A stretch of DNA of 52,268 nt from assembly GCF_003480435.1 (NCBI RefSeq), contig NZ_QUJB01000018.1, positions 354-52,621 of the forward strand, read 5' to 3'. The stretch's first letter is position 1, and each line of letters begins with the position of its first letter. Both the position numbers and the translations under genes were made by a program. Shown piece by piece: positions 19,041 to 26,584 of the stretch. The stretch is from Clostridium sp. AM30-24 (GTDB taxonomy: Bacteria; Bacillota; Clostridia; Lachnospirales; Lachnospiraceae). Below the pieces are notes generated by a model that did no database searches, had not been told where the DNA came from, and saw only the letters and a list, made by a program, of their open reading frames with translations.

Positions 19041-19387
19041 TTCTGAGTAAGACAGATGGTCGCTGCTGCAGTCCTAAGGGATGCAGGAGAGGAAAGTCCG
19101 GGCTTCAAAGGGCAGGGTGCCGGATAACGTCCGGCGAAGGCGACTTCAGGGACAGTGCAACAGAAATAAACCGCATGGAAACATGTAAGGGTGGAAAGGC
19201 AGTGTAAGAGACTACCGCCTCAATGGTAACAGGGAGGGCACATGCAAACCCCACTCGAAGCAAGGCCAAACAGGAAGCATAAGGCGGCCCGTCTGCTTCC
19301 GGGTAGGCCGCTTGAGCCGTCCGGTGACGGACGGTCTAGATAGATGACCATCCAACGACATAACCCGGCTTATCGTCTTGCTCAGAA
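19041..19387 (+). ncRNA. rnpB: RNase P RNA
   Basis: Catalytic RNA of RNase P, which trims the 5' leader of tRNA precursors. The ends pair as helix P1: TTCTGAGTAAGAC (19041-19053) with GTCTTGCTCAGAA (19375-19387). Conserved core blocks are present: GAGGAAAGTCCGGGCT near 19089, AGGGTGGAAAGGCAGTG-like sequence near 19188, GTAAGAGACTACCG, and the 3' block AGATAGATGACCATC with ACATAACCCGGCTTAT. GGTAGGCCG-type sequence near 19302 fits the region that meets the tRNA tail. Length (347) and blocks fit a bacterial RNase P. Promoter and terminator flank it closely. Confidence 0.95.
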
Positions 19388-19408
19388 TATTGAATAAAGA
19401 AAATGATG

Positions 19409-19458
19409 AAGACCGCTTTCCAGAATCTCGGGTTGAGATTTTGGGGAGCGGTCTTTTT
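19409..19458 (+). terminator. Terminator of rnpB
   Basis: AAGACCGCT (19409-19417) pairs with AGCGGTCTT (19447-19455) around an inner AATCTC/GAGATT stem, followed by TTT. Confidence 0.9.
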
Positions 19459-19510
19459 GGGTCATAAATAAAATTCGCATCAAATAATTTCTGTAAGTGG
19501 TTGGATAGAT

Positions 19511-19600
19511 AAAATATTATAATGATGCTGGGATCAAAAGCTTATGCCCCCTCTGATACCGTATTGCTTCGCACTGCGTGCTCCCGCAATCCTCAAAAAT
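19511..19600 (+). repeat. Dispersed structured intergenic repeat, copy A
   Basis: This stretch matches 42022-42108 on the same strand over about 88 bases: the AT-rich lead, GG.TCAAAAG, CCCC, TGATACCGTATTG, GCAC...GTGC, CAAT and CTCAAAAA. The inner GCAC/GTGC and ATTG/CAAT pairs are kept while loop bases differ, which suggests a conserved RNA fold. It lies in the 400-base gap between rnpB and the OadA-like gene. The bases after it (19600-19719) show no gene. Confidence 0.7.
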
Positions 19601-19719
19601 TCTCCTTTTGCTGCGCAATCTCTGTGAAATATGCAATCGACATAGCGTGCCAACATTGCAGCAAAATTACACAAAAATATCATGAAATAATATTATGAAT
19701 TGTAATAATAATACGAAAT

Positions 19720-19748
19720 TTTACATTATGGAAATAAGATGTTAAGAT
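19720..19748 (+). promoter_or_regulatory. Possible promoter of the OadA-like gene
   Basis: TTTACA (19720-19725), 17 bases, TAAGAT (19743-19748), giving a leader of about 117 bases before the start codon at 19872. Confidence 0.5.
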
Positions 19749-19871
19749 GAACTCAAGAAGAAAGAGAATGACGGTTTGAAGAAAACTGACATGAAGATTT
19801 TTCGGTCAATGCCATAAGCGCGCAGACCGACGGAACAATTACAATCATACATATAAGAAAGGATCAAGAGA

Positions 19872-21272
19872 ATGGGATTCTGGAACAAAGCTAAGACAGC
19901 AGAACGTCCCGGAACATGGGATGGAACAGAAAAATACGGGCCGGTGAAGCTTGCATCCGTGGATTTCCGCGACGGCCAGCAGTCTGTGATCGCAACAAGA
20001 ATGAGAACGGAGGACATGCTTCCGATCTTAGAGCAGATGGATAATTTCGGATATGAGAGCATCGAGATGTGGGGAGGTGCGACATTTGATTCCTGCATCC
20101 GGTATCTGAATGAGGATCCGTGGGAGCGCCTGAAGGCGTTCAAGAGGGTCTGTAAAAAAACACCGCTGCGTATGCTGCTTCGCGGTCAGAACCTTTTAGG
20201 ATACACTCCTTATCCGGACGATGTGGTTGAAAAGTTTGTGACAAAGGCAGCAGAGGACGGAATGGATGTTTTCCTGATCTTCGATGGCTTAAATGATATC
20301 AGAAACTGCGCGTGTGCCGCTAAGGCAGCGCTGAAAGCCGGAAAACGCGTGGAGGGCAACATTCAGTTTACCTCCAGCCCGGTTCACACTGTTGAATCCT
20401 TCGTACAGACTGCGATAGACTATGTAAACATCGGTGCGACAGCAGTCCATCTGGAAGACATGGGCGGCATGATCGATCCGACGACTGCTGCGAAGACCGT
20501 GGCGGCTGTTAAGAAAGCCGTAAATGTCCCGGTTCACTATCATTCCCACTGCACTGGCGGTATGACTGAGATCACATACTGGGAGGTCGCAAGAGCGGGA
20601 GCTGACGTGCTTGACGTGGATGTCTCCGCGTTTGCTCTTGGAACAAGCCATCCGGCAGCAGAGAGCATCATCGCGGTGTTAAAGGGAACGCCCCGTGACA
20701 CCGGACTTGATTATGCAAAGCTGGCACCGATCAACGCGTACTTAAAAGAGATCAGAAAGAAATATAAGGAATTCGAGTCAAAGCTTCAGGGCGTGGACAT
20801 CAATGTTGTCCGCCACCAGATCCCTGGCGGAATGCGTTCCAACCTTGAGTTCCAGCTGGCACAGATGAAAGCACCGGAGAGACTTCCGGAAGTTCTGGAA
20901 GAAGTTGTAAAGGTCCGCGCGGATCTCGGATATCCGCCGCTTGGAACTCCGTTCTCCCAGATGTGCGGCGCACAGGCAACCATCAATGTGATCTCCGGAA
21001 AACGGTATCAGATGATTCCGAAGGAAGTGACCGCATACGTGGAAGGCAAGTACGGAAAAGCTCCGGGTCCGGTAAGCGAGGAGTTAAAGAAGCGCATTCT
21101 CGGCGATGACAAACAGCCGATCACCTGCCGTCCTGCAGATCTGATCCCGGCGGGATATGAGAAGATTTGCGAGGAGTGCAGGGATATCGCAAGAACAGAG
21201 GAGGACATCCTCACCTATGCGATGTTCCCACAGGTTGGAAGAGAGTTCCTTGAGAAGAAATATAGGGCATAA
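19872..21272 (+). CDS. Oxaloacetate decarboxylase alpha-type carboxyltransferase
   Basis: A 466-residue carboxyltransferase of the HMGL-like TIM-barrel family, as in oxaloacetate decarboxylase alpha, pyruvate carboxylase and transcarboxylase 5S. Visible features are the DFRDGQQS metal/substrate motif (residues 32-39), MLLRGQNLLGYTPYPDD, the VHYHSHCTGGM metal-binding His pair, and the conserved PGGMRSNLEFQL segment. It ends after the carboxyltransferase and PYC/OADA middle domain, without a biotin-carrier domain, so a separate biotin protein and a membrane pump must be elsewhere if it acts as a decarboxylase. The start is ATG 19872 behind AGAAAGGA. It lies next to a tricarboxylate island, where oxaloacetate removal would make sense (inference). 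Confidence 0.85.
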   Translation: MGFWNKAKTAERPGTWDGTEKYGPVKLASVDFRDGQQSVIATRMRTEDMLPILEQMDNFGYESIEMWGGATFDSCIRYLNEDPWERLKAFKRVCKKTPLRMLLRGQNLLGYTPYPDDVVEKFVTKAAEDGMDVFLIFDGLNDIRNCACAAKAALKAGKRVEGNIQFTSSPVHTVESFVQTAIDYVNIGATAVHLEDMGGMIDPTTAAKTVAAVKKAVNVPVHYHSHCTGGMTEITYWEVARAGADVLDVDVSAFALGTSHPAAESIIAVLKGTPRDTGLDYAKLAPINAYLKEIRKKYKEFESKLQGVDINVVRHQIPGGMRSNLEFQLAQMKAPERLPEVLEEVVKVRADLGYPPLGTPFSQMCGAQATINVISGKRYQMIPKEVTAYVEGKYGKAPGPVSEELKKRILGDDKQPITCRPADLIPAGYEKICEECRDIARTEEDILTYAMFPQVGREFLEKKYRA

Positions 21273-21309
21273 GTTTTAGCTGGATGACAGGCAGTAAAAA
21301 GCCGGAAGA

Positions 21310-22209
21310 TCAGAATGGCGCAGGAACGTCTGAAAAAGCCAGTATTCCAGTATTTTGCTCATACTGCTCGATGGTCTCCAGAAACTTCTGAACCTGCAGA
21401 AGCTCGTAGCTTTCTGTATGGTAGAGAAGATAGGTGTTTCGGCGCAGGGGTGTTCCGTTCTTTAAAAACAGAGGAACGACTTTTCCGGGGAAATCTCCGA
21501 GACAGATGCTGGGAAGTGTGGTCCATCCAAGTCCGGCGGCGGCCATCTCGCGGCAGCTGTTGATGTCATCAAGGATCATTCGGGAATTCTGGATATTCAG
21601 TCCGTGTTCCTGAGCCCACTGGTTTAAACGATCTTCTTCATTAGGGTCTGTACGGTGGCTGATATAGGGATATTCCGCAGGATTCCGGTCAGCGTTCTCC
21701 CTGCTGCAGACGAAACAGACCGGCTCGGAAGAGAGAAGGATCCGTCCTTCCTCCCAGGGATATTCTCCGCGGAGGATCGCGATGGGAAATTTTCCTTCCG
21801 AGAGCTGCCGGAACAGCGTCTGACTGTGACCGGTGGAGATGCTGATATCGACCATTGGATATTTTTTCGTGTAAGTCCGCATGACACTCGGAAGACGGTA
21901 GCGGCAGTAGTTGATGGATGTGCCGATGGAAAGAGAACCTCCGACAATTCCCTTGGATGCATTAATAGAATTTCGGAGCTGCTCATTCATCTCGCACATC
22001 TGACGGCAGTAGGAGATAACGGATTCTCCCACAGAGTTGAAGACTACGCCTTTCCGGGAACGGACGAGAAGGACGGAACCGAGTTCCTCCTCAATGCGGC
22101 GAAGGCGCTTTGTGAGAGCGGGCTGAGTCAGAAAATGCTGGTCAGCGACCTTTGTGATATTTTTCGTTTCATAGAGATCGATCAAAAGCTGATAGTCCTG
22201 TTCATTCAT
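21310..22209 (-). CDS. LysR family transcriptional regulator (first)
   Basis: A 299-residue LysR-type regulator. The N-terminal helix-turn-helix reads LYETKNITKVADQHFLTQPALTKRLRRIEEELG (split here into its two conserved helices), and the C-terminal 200 residues form the co-inducer-binding fold. I use ATG 22209, with GGGAGG 11 bases upstream, rather than ATG 22248 in frame, which has no site. It is transcribed away from the prpF-like gene, the usual layout for a LysR activator of the divergent operon. It parallels ybhD of E. coli, next to a prpF-like gene. The effector is probably a carboxylate (inference). Confidence 0.9.
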   Translation of the reverse strand: MNEQDYQLLIDLYETKNITKVADQHFLTQPALTKRLRRIEEELGSVLLVRSRKGVVFNSVGESVISYCRQMCEMNEQLRNSINASKGIVGGSLSIGTSINYCRYRLPSVMRTYTKKYPMVDISISTGHSQTLFRQLSEGKFPIAILRGEYPWEEGRILLSSEPVCFVCSRENADRNPAEYPYISHRTDPNEEDRLNQWAQEHGLNIQNSRMILDDINSCREMAAAGLGWTTLPSICLGDFPGKVVPLFLKNGTPLRRNTYLLYHTESYELLQVQKFLETIEQYEQNTGILAFSDVPAPF

Positions 22210-22234
22210 AAAAACGTACGCCTCCCGAAAAAGT

Positions 22235-22284
22235 TGGAAATATTCCATTAAAATTTGTTATTAAAATCCATTATACCATATAAA
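22235..22284 (+). promoter_or_regulatory. LysR-type operator and promoter of the prpF-like operon
   Basis: TGGAAATATTCCA (22235-22247) is a 13-base dyad of the T-N11-A type bound by LysR proteins. It sits directly upstream of TTGTTA (22255-22260) and TATAAA (22279-22284), 18 bases apart, and of the LysR start codon on the other strand. Confidence 0.5.
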
Positions 22285-22310
22285 ATTAAAGAATGTAAGG
22301 AGTAAAAGCT

Positions 22311-23435
22311 ATGTATATGACAAAGTATCCCTGCGTTTACATGCGCGGCGGCACAAGCAAAGCTGTATTTTTCCATGAAAAAGACCTCCCGCAGGATCAG
22401 TCCAAGTGGGACGAGCTGTTCTTAAAGGTTATGGGAAGCCCGGATGTCAAGCAGATCGACGGTATGGGAGGAACTGTTTCCTCCACAAGTAAGATCGCGA
22501 TCATTTCTCCGTCTGAGAGAGAGGACGCAGATGTCAATTATTCCTTCCGTCAGGTTGATATCGTGATCCCGAACGTTGACAAAAAGGCAAACTGTGGAAA
22601 CATTTCCTCCGCGGTTGGTCCTTTCGCGATCGATGAGGGACTTGTTCCGGCTGTGGAGCCGGTCACAGTTGTGAGAGTCCTCAACACAAACACAAACAAG
22701 ATCATTGAGGAACATGTCCGTGTGAAGGACGGTCATGCCATGGTAGATGGAGATGAGGCGATCCGCGGAGTTCCGGGAACAGGAAGCCGCATCGATATGT
22801 ACTTCATGGAACCGGCAGGTGCTGCCACAGGAAAACTTTTCCCGACCGGCAACCGGAAAGATACCTTCGATATCCCGGATTACGGTCCGATCGAGGTTTC
22901 TATCGTTGACTGCTCCAACACGATCGTGTTTATGCGGGCGAAAGACCTTGGAATCAAGGGAACTGAGCTTGTAGAATTAAACTCCAATAAAGCTGTGATG
23001 GAGCACATTGAGCGGATCCGCTGCTTTGCTGCAAAGGCATGTGGCTTCGTTGAAAACTGGGAGGATGCCAGAACAAAATCCACATCTCTCCCGAAGGTAT
23101 CCATTATCTCCGAGCCGCAGGATTACAAAGATATGGACGGAAATCTGACACCGGCAGACACCATGGATATCTGCGTCCGCGCCGTATCCGTTGGTTCTCT
23201 CCATAAGGCATACCCGATCACAGTTTCCATCGGAACAGGTGCTGCTGCGCTTCTTCCGGGAACCATCGTAAATGATCTTGTAAAGCCTGAGGAAGGACAG
23301 TCCATCGTCCGTTTAGGTCATGCCAGCGGTGTGACAGCCGTAGATATCAAGATCGACGGCGACCATGTCATCAAGGGCGGCGTTACAAGAACTGCCCGCC
23401 GCATCATGGACGGATATGTATATGTGAGAGACTGA
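22311..23435 (+). CDS. PrpF-family isomerase
   Basis: A 374-residue protein of the PrpF/4-oxalomesaconate tautomerase family, with a diaminopimelate-epimerase-like double fold. The family start CVYMRGGTSKAVFF is clear, followed by QIDGMGGTVSSTSKIAII, and KANCGNISSAVGPFAI with the catalytic-type Cys near residue 99. Members shift double bonds in aconitate-like acids; PrpF itself acts on 2-methylaconitate and can use trans-aconitate. The start ATG 22311 follows AAGGAG. E. coli ybhH has the same neighbours: a LysR gene, a carboxylate carrier and an aconitase-like gene. That makes double-bond isomerisation of a tricarboxylate the likely job. Confidence 0.88.
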   Translation: MYMTKYPCVYMRGGTSKAVFFHEKDLPQDQSKWDELFLKVMGSPDVKQIDGMGGTVSSTSKIAIISPSEREDADVNYSFRQVDIVIPNVDKKANCGNISSAVGPFAIDEGLVPAVEPVTVVRVLNTNTNKIIEEHVRVKDGHAMVDGDEAIRGVPGTGSRIDMYFMEPAGAATGKLFPTGNRKDTFDIPDYGPIEVSIVDCSNTIVFMRAKDLGIKGTELVELNSNKAVMEHIERIRCFAAKACGFVENWEDARTKSTSLPKVSIISEPQDYKDMDGNLTPADTMDICVRAVSVGSLHKAYPITVSIGTGAAALLPGTIVNDLVKPEEGQSIVRLGHASGVTAVDIKIDGDHVIKGGVTRTARRIMDGYVYVRD

Positions 23436-23477
23436 ATTATCATCAAAATGCATTGGGGAAAGGATTAAAACGATTAT

Positions 23478-24776
23478 ATGAATACGATGTTAGCAGTTGT
23501 AGGATTTGGTTTGATTTTTGTTTTGGTTTTTGTATTATTAAAAGGATATGTAGCACCGCCGGTGGCATTTGTTTCACTTCCTTTTATTGCTGCCTTGATC
23601 TGTGGATTTAGCTTAAACGATATTGCTGGCTTTTTGAAAGGCGGAATGTCCAGTATTATGAATACAACTATTTTGTTTGTATTTTCTATTTCATTCTTTA
23701 CGCTGATGGGAGAAAGAGGGCTGTTCGATCCGGCAATCAATGCACTGACAAGACGAGTCGGGAATAATGTTACATTGGTGTTGTTTGCAGTTGCAGCAGC
23801 CTCAGTGATTGGACATTTAGATGGTTCTGGTTCCACTACATATCTGATTGTTATTCCGGCATTCTTACCATTGTGTAAGAAATTAAAAATTCGTCCGGAA
23901 GCAATTTTTGCTACGATGACGTGCGTATTAAGTTTCATGAACCTGATTCCATGGGGAGGTCCTACTGCTCGTGCAGCATCTGTTGTGGGTATGGAGACCA
24001 ACGAGTATTTTCAGGTTATGCTACCGCGTATGGCGATTATGGTTGTGATTGCAATTGTGTTCATTTATATTATTGCAAGAAATGAAAAGAAACATGGTGC
24101 AGGAGTTTTAGATGTTTCTGATACGATAGTTGCTTCGGCTGTTGAAGAACGTCAGAAATTGGATGGAAAATATTTTGTTAATCTGTTTATCACGATTGCA
24201 ATGTTAGTAACACTTTTTATAGAAACAGGGCTTCCTTTATATTTTATATTTATGGTTTCATATGTCATTGCACTGGTTGTAAATTATCCCAATGCAAAAG
24301 AGCAGGCAAAAAAAATCAAGGAATTTGGTACCAACTCAGTTTCTATGACTGTAACATTACTTTCTGTAGGCGTTTTTCTTGGGGTTTTAAACAACAGCGG
24401 AATGATGGATAATATGGCATCTGTAATTGCGGCGATTGTTCCCAGTTCCATTGGTTCCTTCATGTTGATTATTTTTGCATTAATCGCAATGATAGCCTTT
24501 CCATGTTTGGGAACAGATGCATTCTACTTTGGATACTTGCCGCTTGTAATTGGAATTGTAGAACCGTACGGCATTTCACCGGTTGTCGTAGCAACTACTT
24601 TTATGATGGTTAGCTATACTGGAATTTTAAGTCCGGCAATTCCAGCATCATACATGGCATTTGGTCTTTTGGATATTTCCTATGGAGATCATGTGAAGTA
24701 TTCTGCAAAGTATTTGATTGCAGCATCCTTGATTTCTTTGGTTGCAGGTGTTGTAACAGGATTTATTCCAATGTGA
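23478..24776 (+). CDS. CitMHS-family citrate-type transporter (first, intact)
   Basis: A 432-residue inner-membrane carrier with about 11-12 hydrophobic segments. The family motifs of CitM-type metal-citrate transporters are present: GLFDPAI near residue 74, GHLDGSGSTTYLIVIPAFLPL, and MNLIPWGGPTARAASV. The second half has CLGTDAFYFGYLPLVIGIVEPYG. The start is ATG 23478, behind GGGGAAAGGA. Its codons are clearly more AT-rich than those of the prpF and aconitase genes on both sides, and this holds for the next gene too. It is about half identical to the truncated carrier at 28903-29955. The likely substrate is citrate or a related tricarboxylate, possibly as a metal complex. Confidence 0.88.
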   Translation: MNTMLAVVGFGLIFVLVFVLLKGYVAPPVAFVSLPFIAALICGFSLNDIAGFLKGGMSSIMNTTILFVFSISFFTLMGERGLFDPAINALTRRVGNNVTLVLFAVAAASVIGHLDGSGSTTYLIVIPAFLPLCKKLKIRPEAIFATMTCVLSFMNLIPWGGPTARAASVVGMETNEYFQVMLPRMAIMVVIAIVFIYIIARNEKKHGAGVLDVSDTIVASAVEERQKLDGKYFVNLFITIAMLVTLFIETGLPLYFIFMVSYVIALVVNYPNAKEQAKKIKEFGTNSVSMTVTLLSVGVFLGVLNNSGMMDNMASVIAAIVPSSIGSFMLIIFALIAMIAFPCLGTDAFYFGYLPLVIGIVEPYGISPVVVATTFMMVSYTGILSPAIPASYMAFGLLDISYGDHVKYSAKYLIAASLISLVAGVVTGFIPM

Positions 24777-24812
24777 TAGAAATGGAATATTTTGCACAGG
24801 AGGAAGAAATTT

Positions 24813-26567
24813 ATGAAAATGGTCAATCCGGAGTGGACGTTATTGCCGGAAAAAGGAGCTGATTTACCTGTTGATTTTAAAGATCCGGGAAAGTTTCAGA
24901 TCGCTGGCTTATTTCGACAAACATGGGTTGTTGATGGAGTTTCCCGCAGTGTATTGACGTATGCTGCGGAAGGACTTCATTACAATTGTCCATGTTTGAT
25001 CATTGCCCCGCCATCTCACCTGGAAATTGTAGAATTTCTTCAAACAGGAGAGTTTATAAAACTGGCGGAAAGGAATCAGATTCTTCTTGTTATTCTGGAA
25101 ACATTAAATGGGGCATGGGATTTCAGTGGTAAGGATGCCGATTTCATGAATTCAGTCTATAAAAATGTTCAAGCCAGAGAATACTATGTGGTAATGCAGG
25201 ATTGTATCTATGCAGCTGGTTTTGGTGATGGAGCATCAATTGCACAGCAGGCGGTTATGAAAATGACCAGTGAATGGTCAGGATTAGTAACATATGGCAA
25301 TTTTAACGATTATGTTATGCTGAATGCAGGAAATGTGTCTGACAGTGAAGCGGGAAGTCAAGAAGAGGAGTTATTTATTTCTTCGAAAAAATGCCAACTT
25401 CCGGTGTGGATGCTATTTGAACATGAAGGAAAAATAGAGAAACAGGTAATTTCTTACTGGAAGCAGGAAAACAAGTCTCAGGCAGAACCATTGTATGATA
25501 AAACAGGTACGGAAATTTTTCTTCCTCAGAACATCAAAAAAACAAGCAAAATTAATGAGGATTTGATTGCTCAGACTAGAATAACCAGAAACCAACGAAT
25601 TGATTTTTGGAATATTGAGAAATTGGAGTATGTCTGGCAGTATATTGGCGCGGCAAGAAGACATCGCGGATATGGAAATAAGCTGCTTCGTTATTACAGG
25701 AATCCAATGCAGAACGGTGCAACTTACCATACAATAGAGGTAGATGGAATTACCAGAGAATGGTATGAATATGTTCCTGATGCGGTGGCATCTGGGAATG
25801 ATGAAGTTCCATTGGTGGTGGCATTTCATGGAAGGGGAGGAAATGGAGAAACCTTTTTTGACATCACAGATATGAGTACTGTGGCAGAAGAGCGAAATTT
25901 TATTGCAGTGTTCCCTACAGCTGATTTTTATCAGATCAGGCAAGATGGTCTTCGAAGTGTTCGTGTGTGGAATGGAAATTATGAAGGTAAGCAAATTGAC
26001 AGTGAAAAGTTTGTGCGCACTATGATAGAAGATATTAAAGGCAGACATAGAGTTGATAACACAAGAATTTTTGCCTGTGGTCAGTCTTCTGGTGGTTATA
26101 TGGCGTCTTATTGTGCTCTGGCGGCATCGGATCTGTTTACAGCAGTTTCACCCTGGTCGGGTTTCAGTCTTCCAGGTGGAAAGGGTCCTTTTTCTTATCA
26201 CAAGAAACATTACTTCCAGGACGGTCACGTTCCTTTTTGCATGTTAATTGGAAGTGAAGATAATTTATTTGATACTTCTGTTATCTGGCCATTTCCGGAA
26301 ACAGATACTGAGGTAACAAGTTTTTTGAAGTTTTTGATAGAAGAATATAATCTTTCCAAAGATCCTGGTGTTTATAATTGTAATCCAATTACATACTATG
26401 TCTGGGAAAATGCGAAAGGAACACCGATGGTCAAGATTGGCATAGTGGATCACATGCCTCACGCTAATTACGCAGAAGAGAGCAGAATAGCATATGATGA
26501 ATTCTTTTCAAAATTCTCAAGAAATGAACAGGGAGAGCTTTTATATATGGGACGAATTGCAGAATAA
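24813..26567 (+). CDS. Tandem alpha/beta-hydrolase (PHB depolymerase/feruloyl esterase-like)
   Basis: A 584-residue protein with two related halves. The C-terminal half (from about residue 300) looks like a functional esterase of the PHB-depolymerase/feruloyl esterase type: PLVVAFHGRGGNGETFF forms the oxyanion region, GQSSGGYMASYCALA holds the nucleophile Ser, and a late His lies in VDHMPHANY. The N-terminal half resembles the same fold but has GFGDG where the nucleophile GxSxG is expected, so it is probably inactive. No signal peptide is seen, so it should act in the cytosol. The start ATG 24813 has AGGAGG. It lies between a citrate-type carrier and an aconitase-like gene, so it may hydrolyse an imported ester of the carboxylate (inference). 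Confidence 0.75.
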   Translation: MKMVNPEWTLLPEKGADLPVDFKDPGKFQIAGLFRQTWVVDGVSRSVLTYAAEGLHYNCPCLIIAPPSHLEIVEFLQTGEFIKLAERNQILLVILETLNGAWDFSGKDADFMNSVYKNVQAREYYVVMQDCIYAAGFGDGASIAQQAVMKMTSEWSGLVTYGNFNDYVMLNAGNVSDSEAGSQEEELFISSKKCQLPVWMLFEHEGKIEKQVISYWKQENKSQAEPLYDKTGTEIFLPQNIKKTSKINEDLIAQTRITRNQRIDFWNIEKLEYVWQYIGAARRHRGYGNKLLRYYRNPMQNGATYHTIEVDGITREWYEYVPDAVASGNDEVPLVVAFHGRGGNGETFFDITDMSTVAEERNFIAVFPTADFYQIRQDGLRSVRVWNGNYEGKQIDSEKFVRTMIEDIKGRHRVDNTRIFACGQSSGGYMASYCALAASDLFTAVSPWSGFSLPGGKGPFSYHKKHYFQDGHVPFCMLIGSEDNLFDTSVIWPFPETDTEVTSFLKFLIEEYNLSKDPGVYNCNPITYYVWENAKGTPMVKIGIVDHMPHANYAEESRIAYDEFFSKFSRNEQGELLYMGRIAE

Positions 26568-26584
26568 AAAGAAGGAGATAAACA

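Noticed and set aside
23474..24001. 175-codon open frame antisense to the first CitMHS gene
   Set aside because: Shadow of the transmembrane coding sequence on the other strand.
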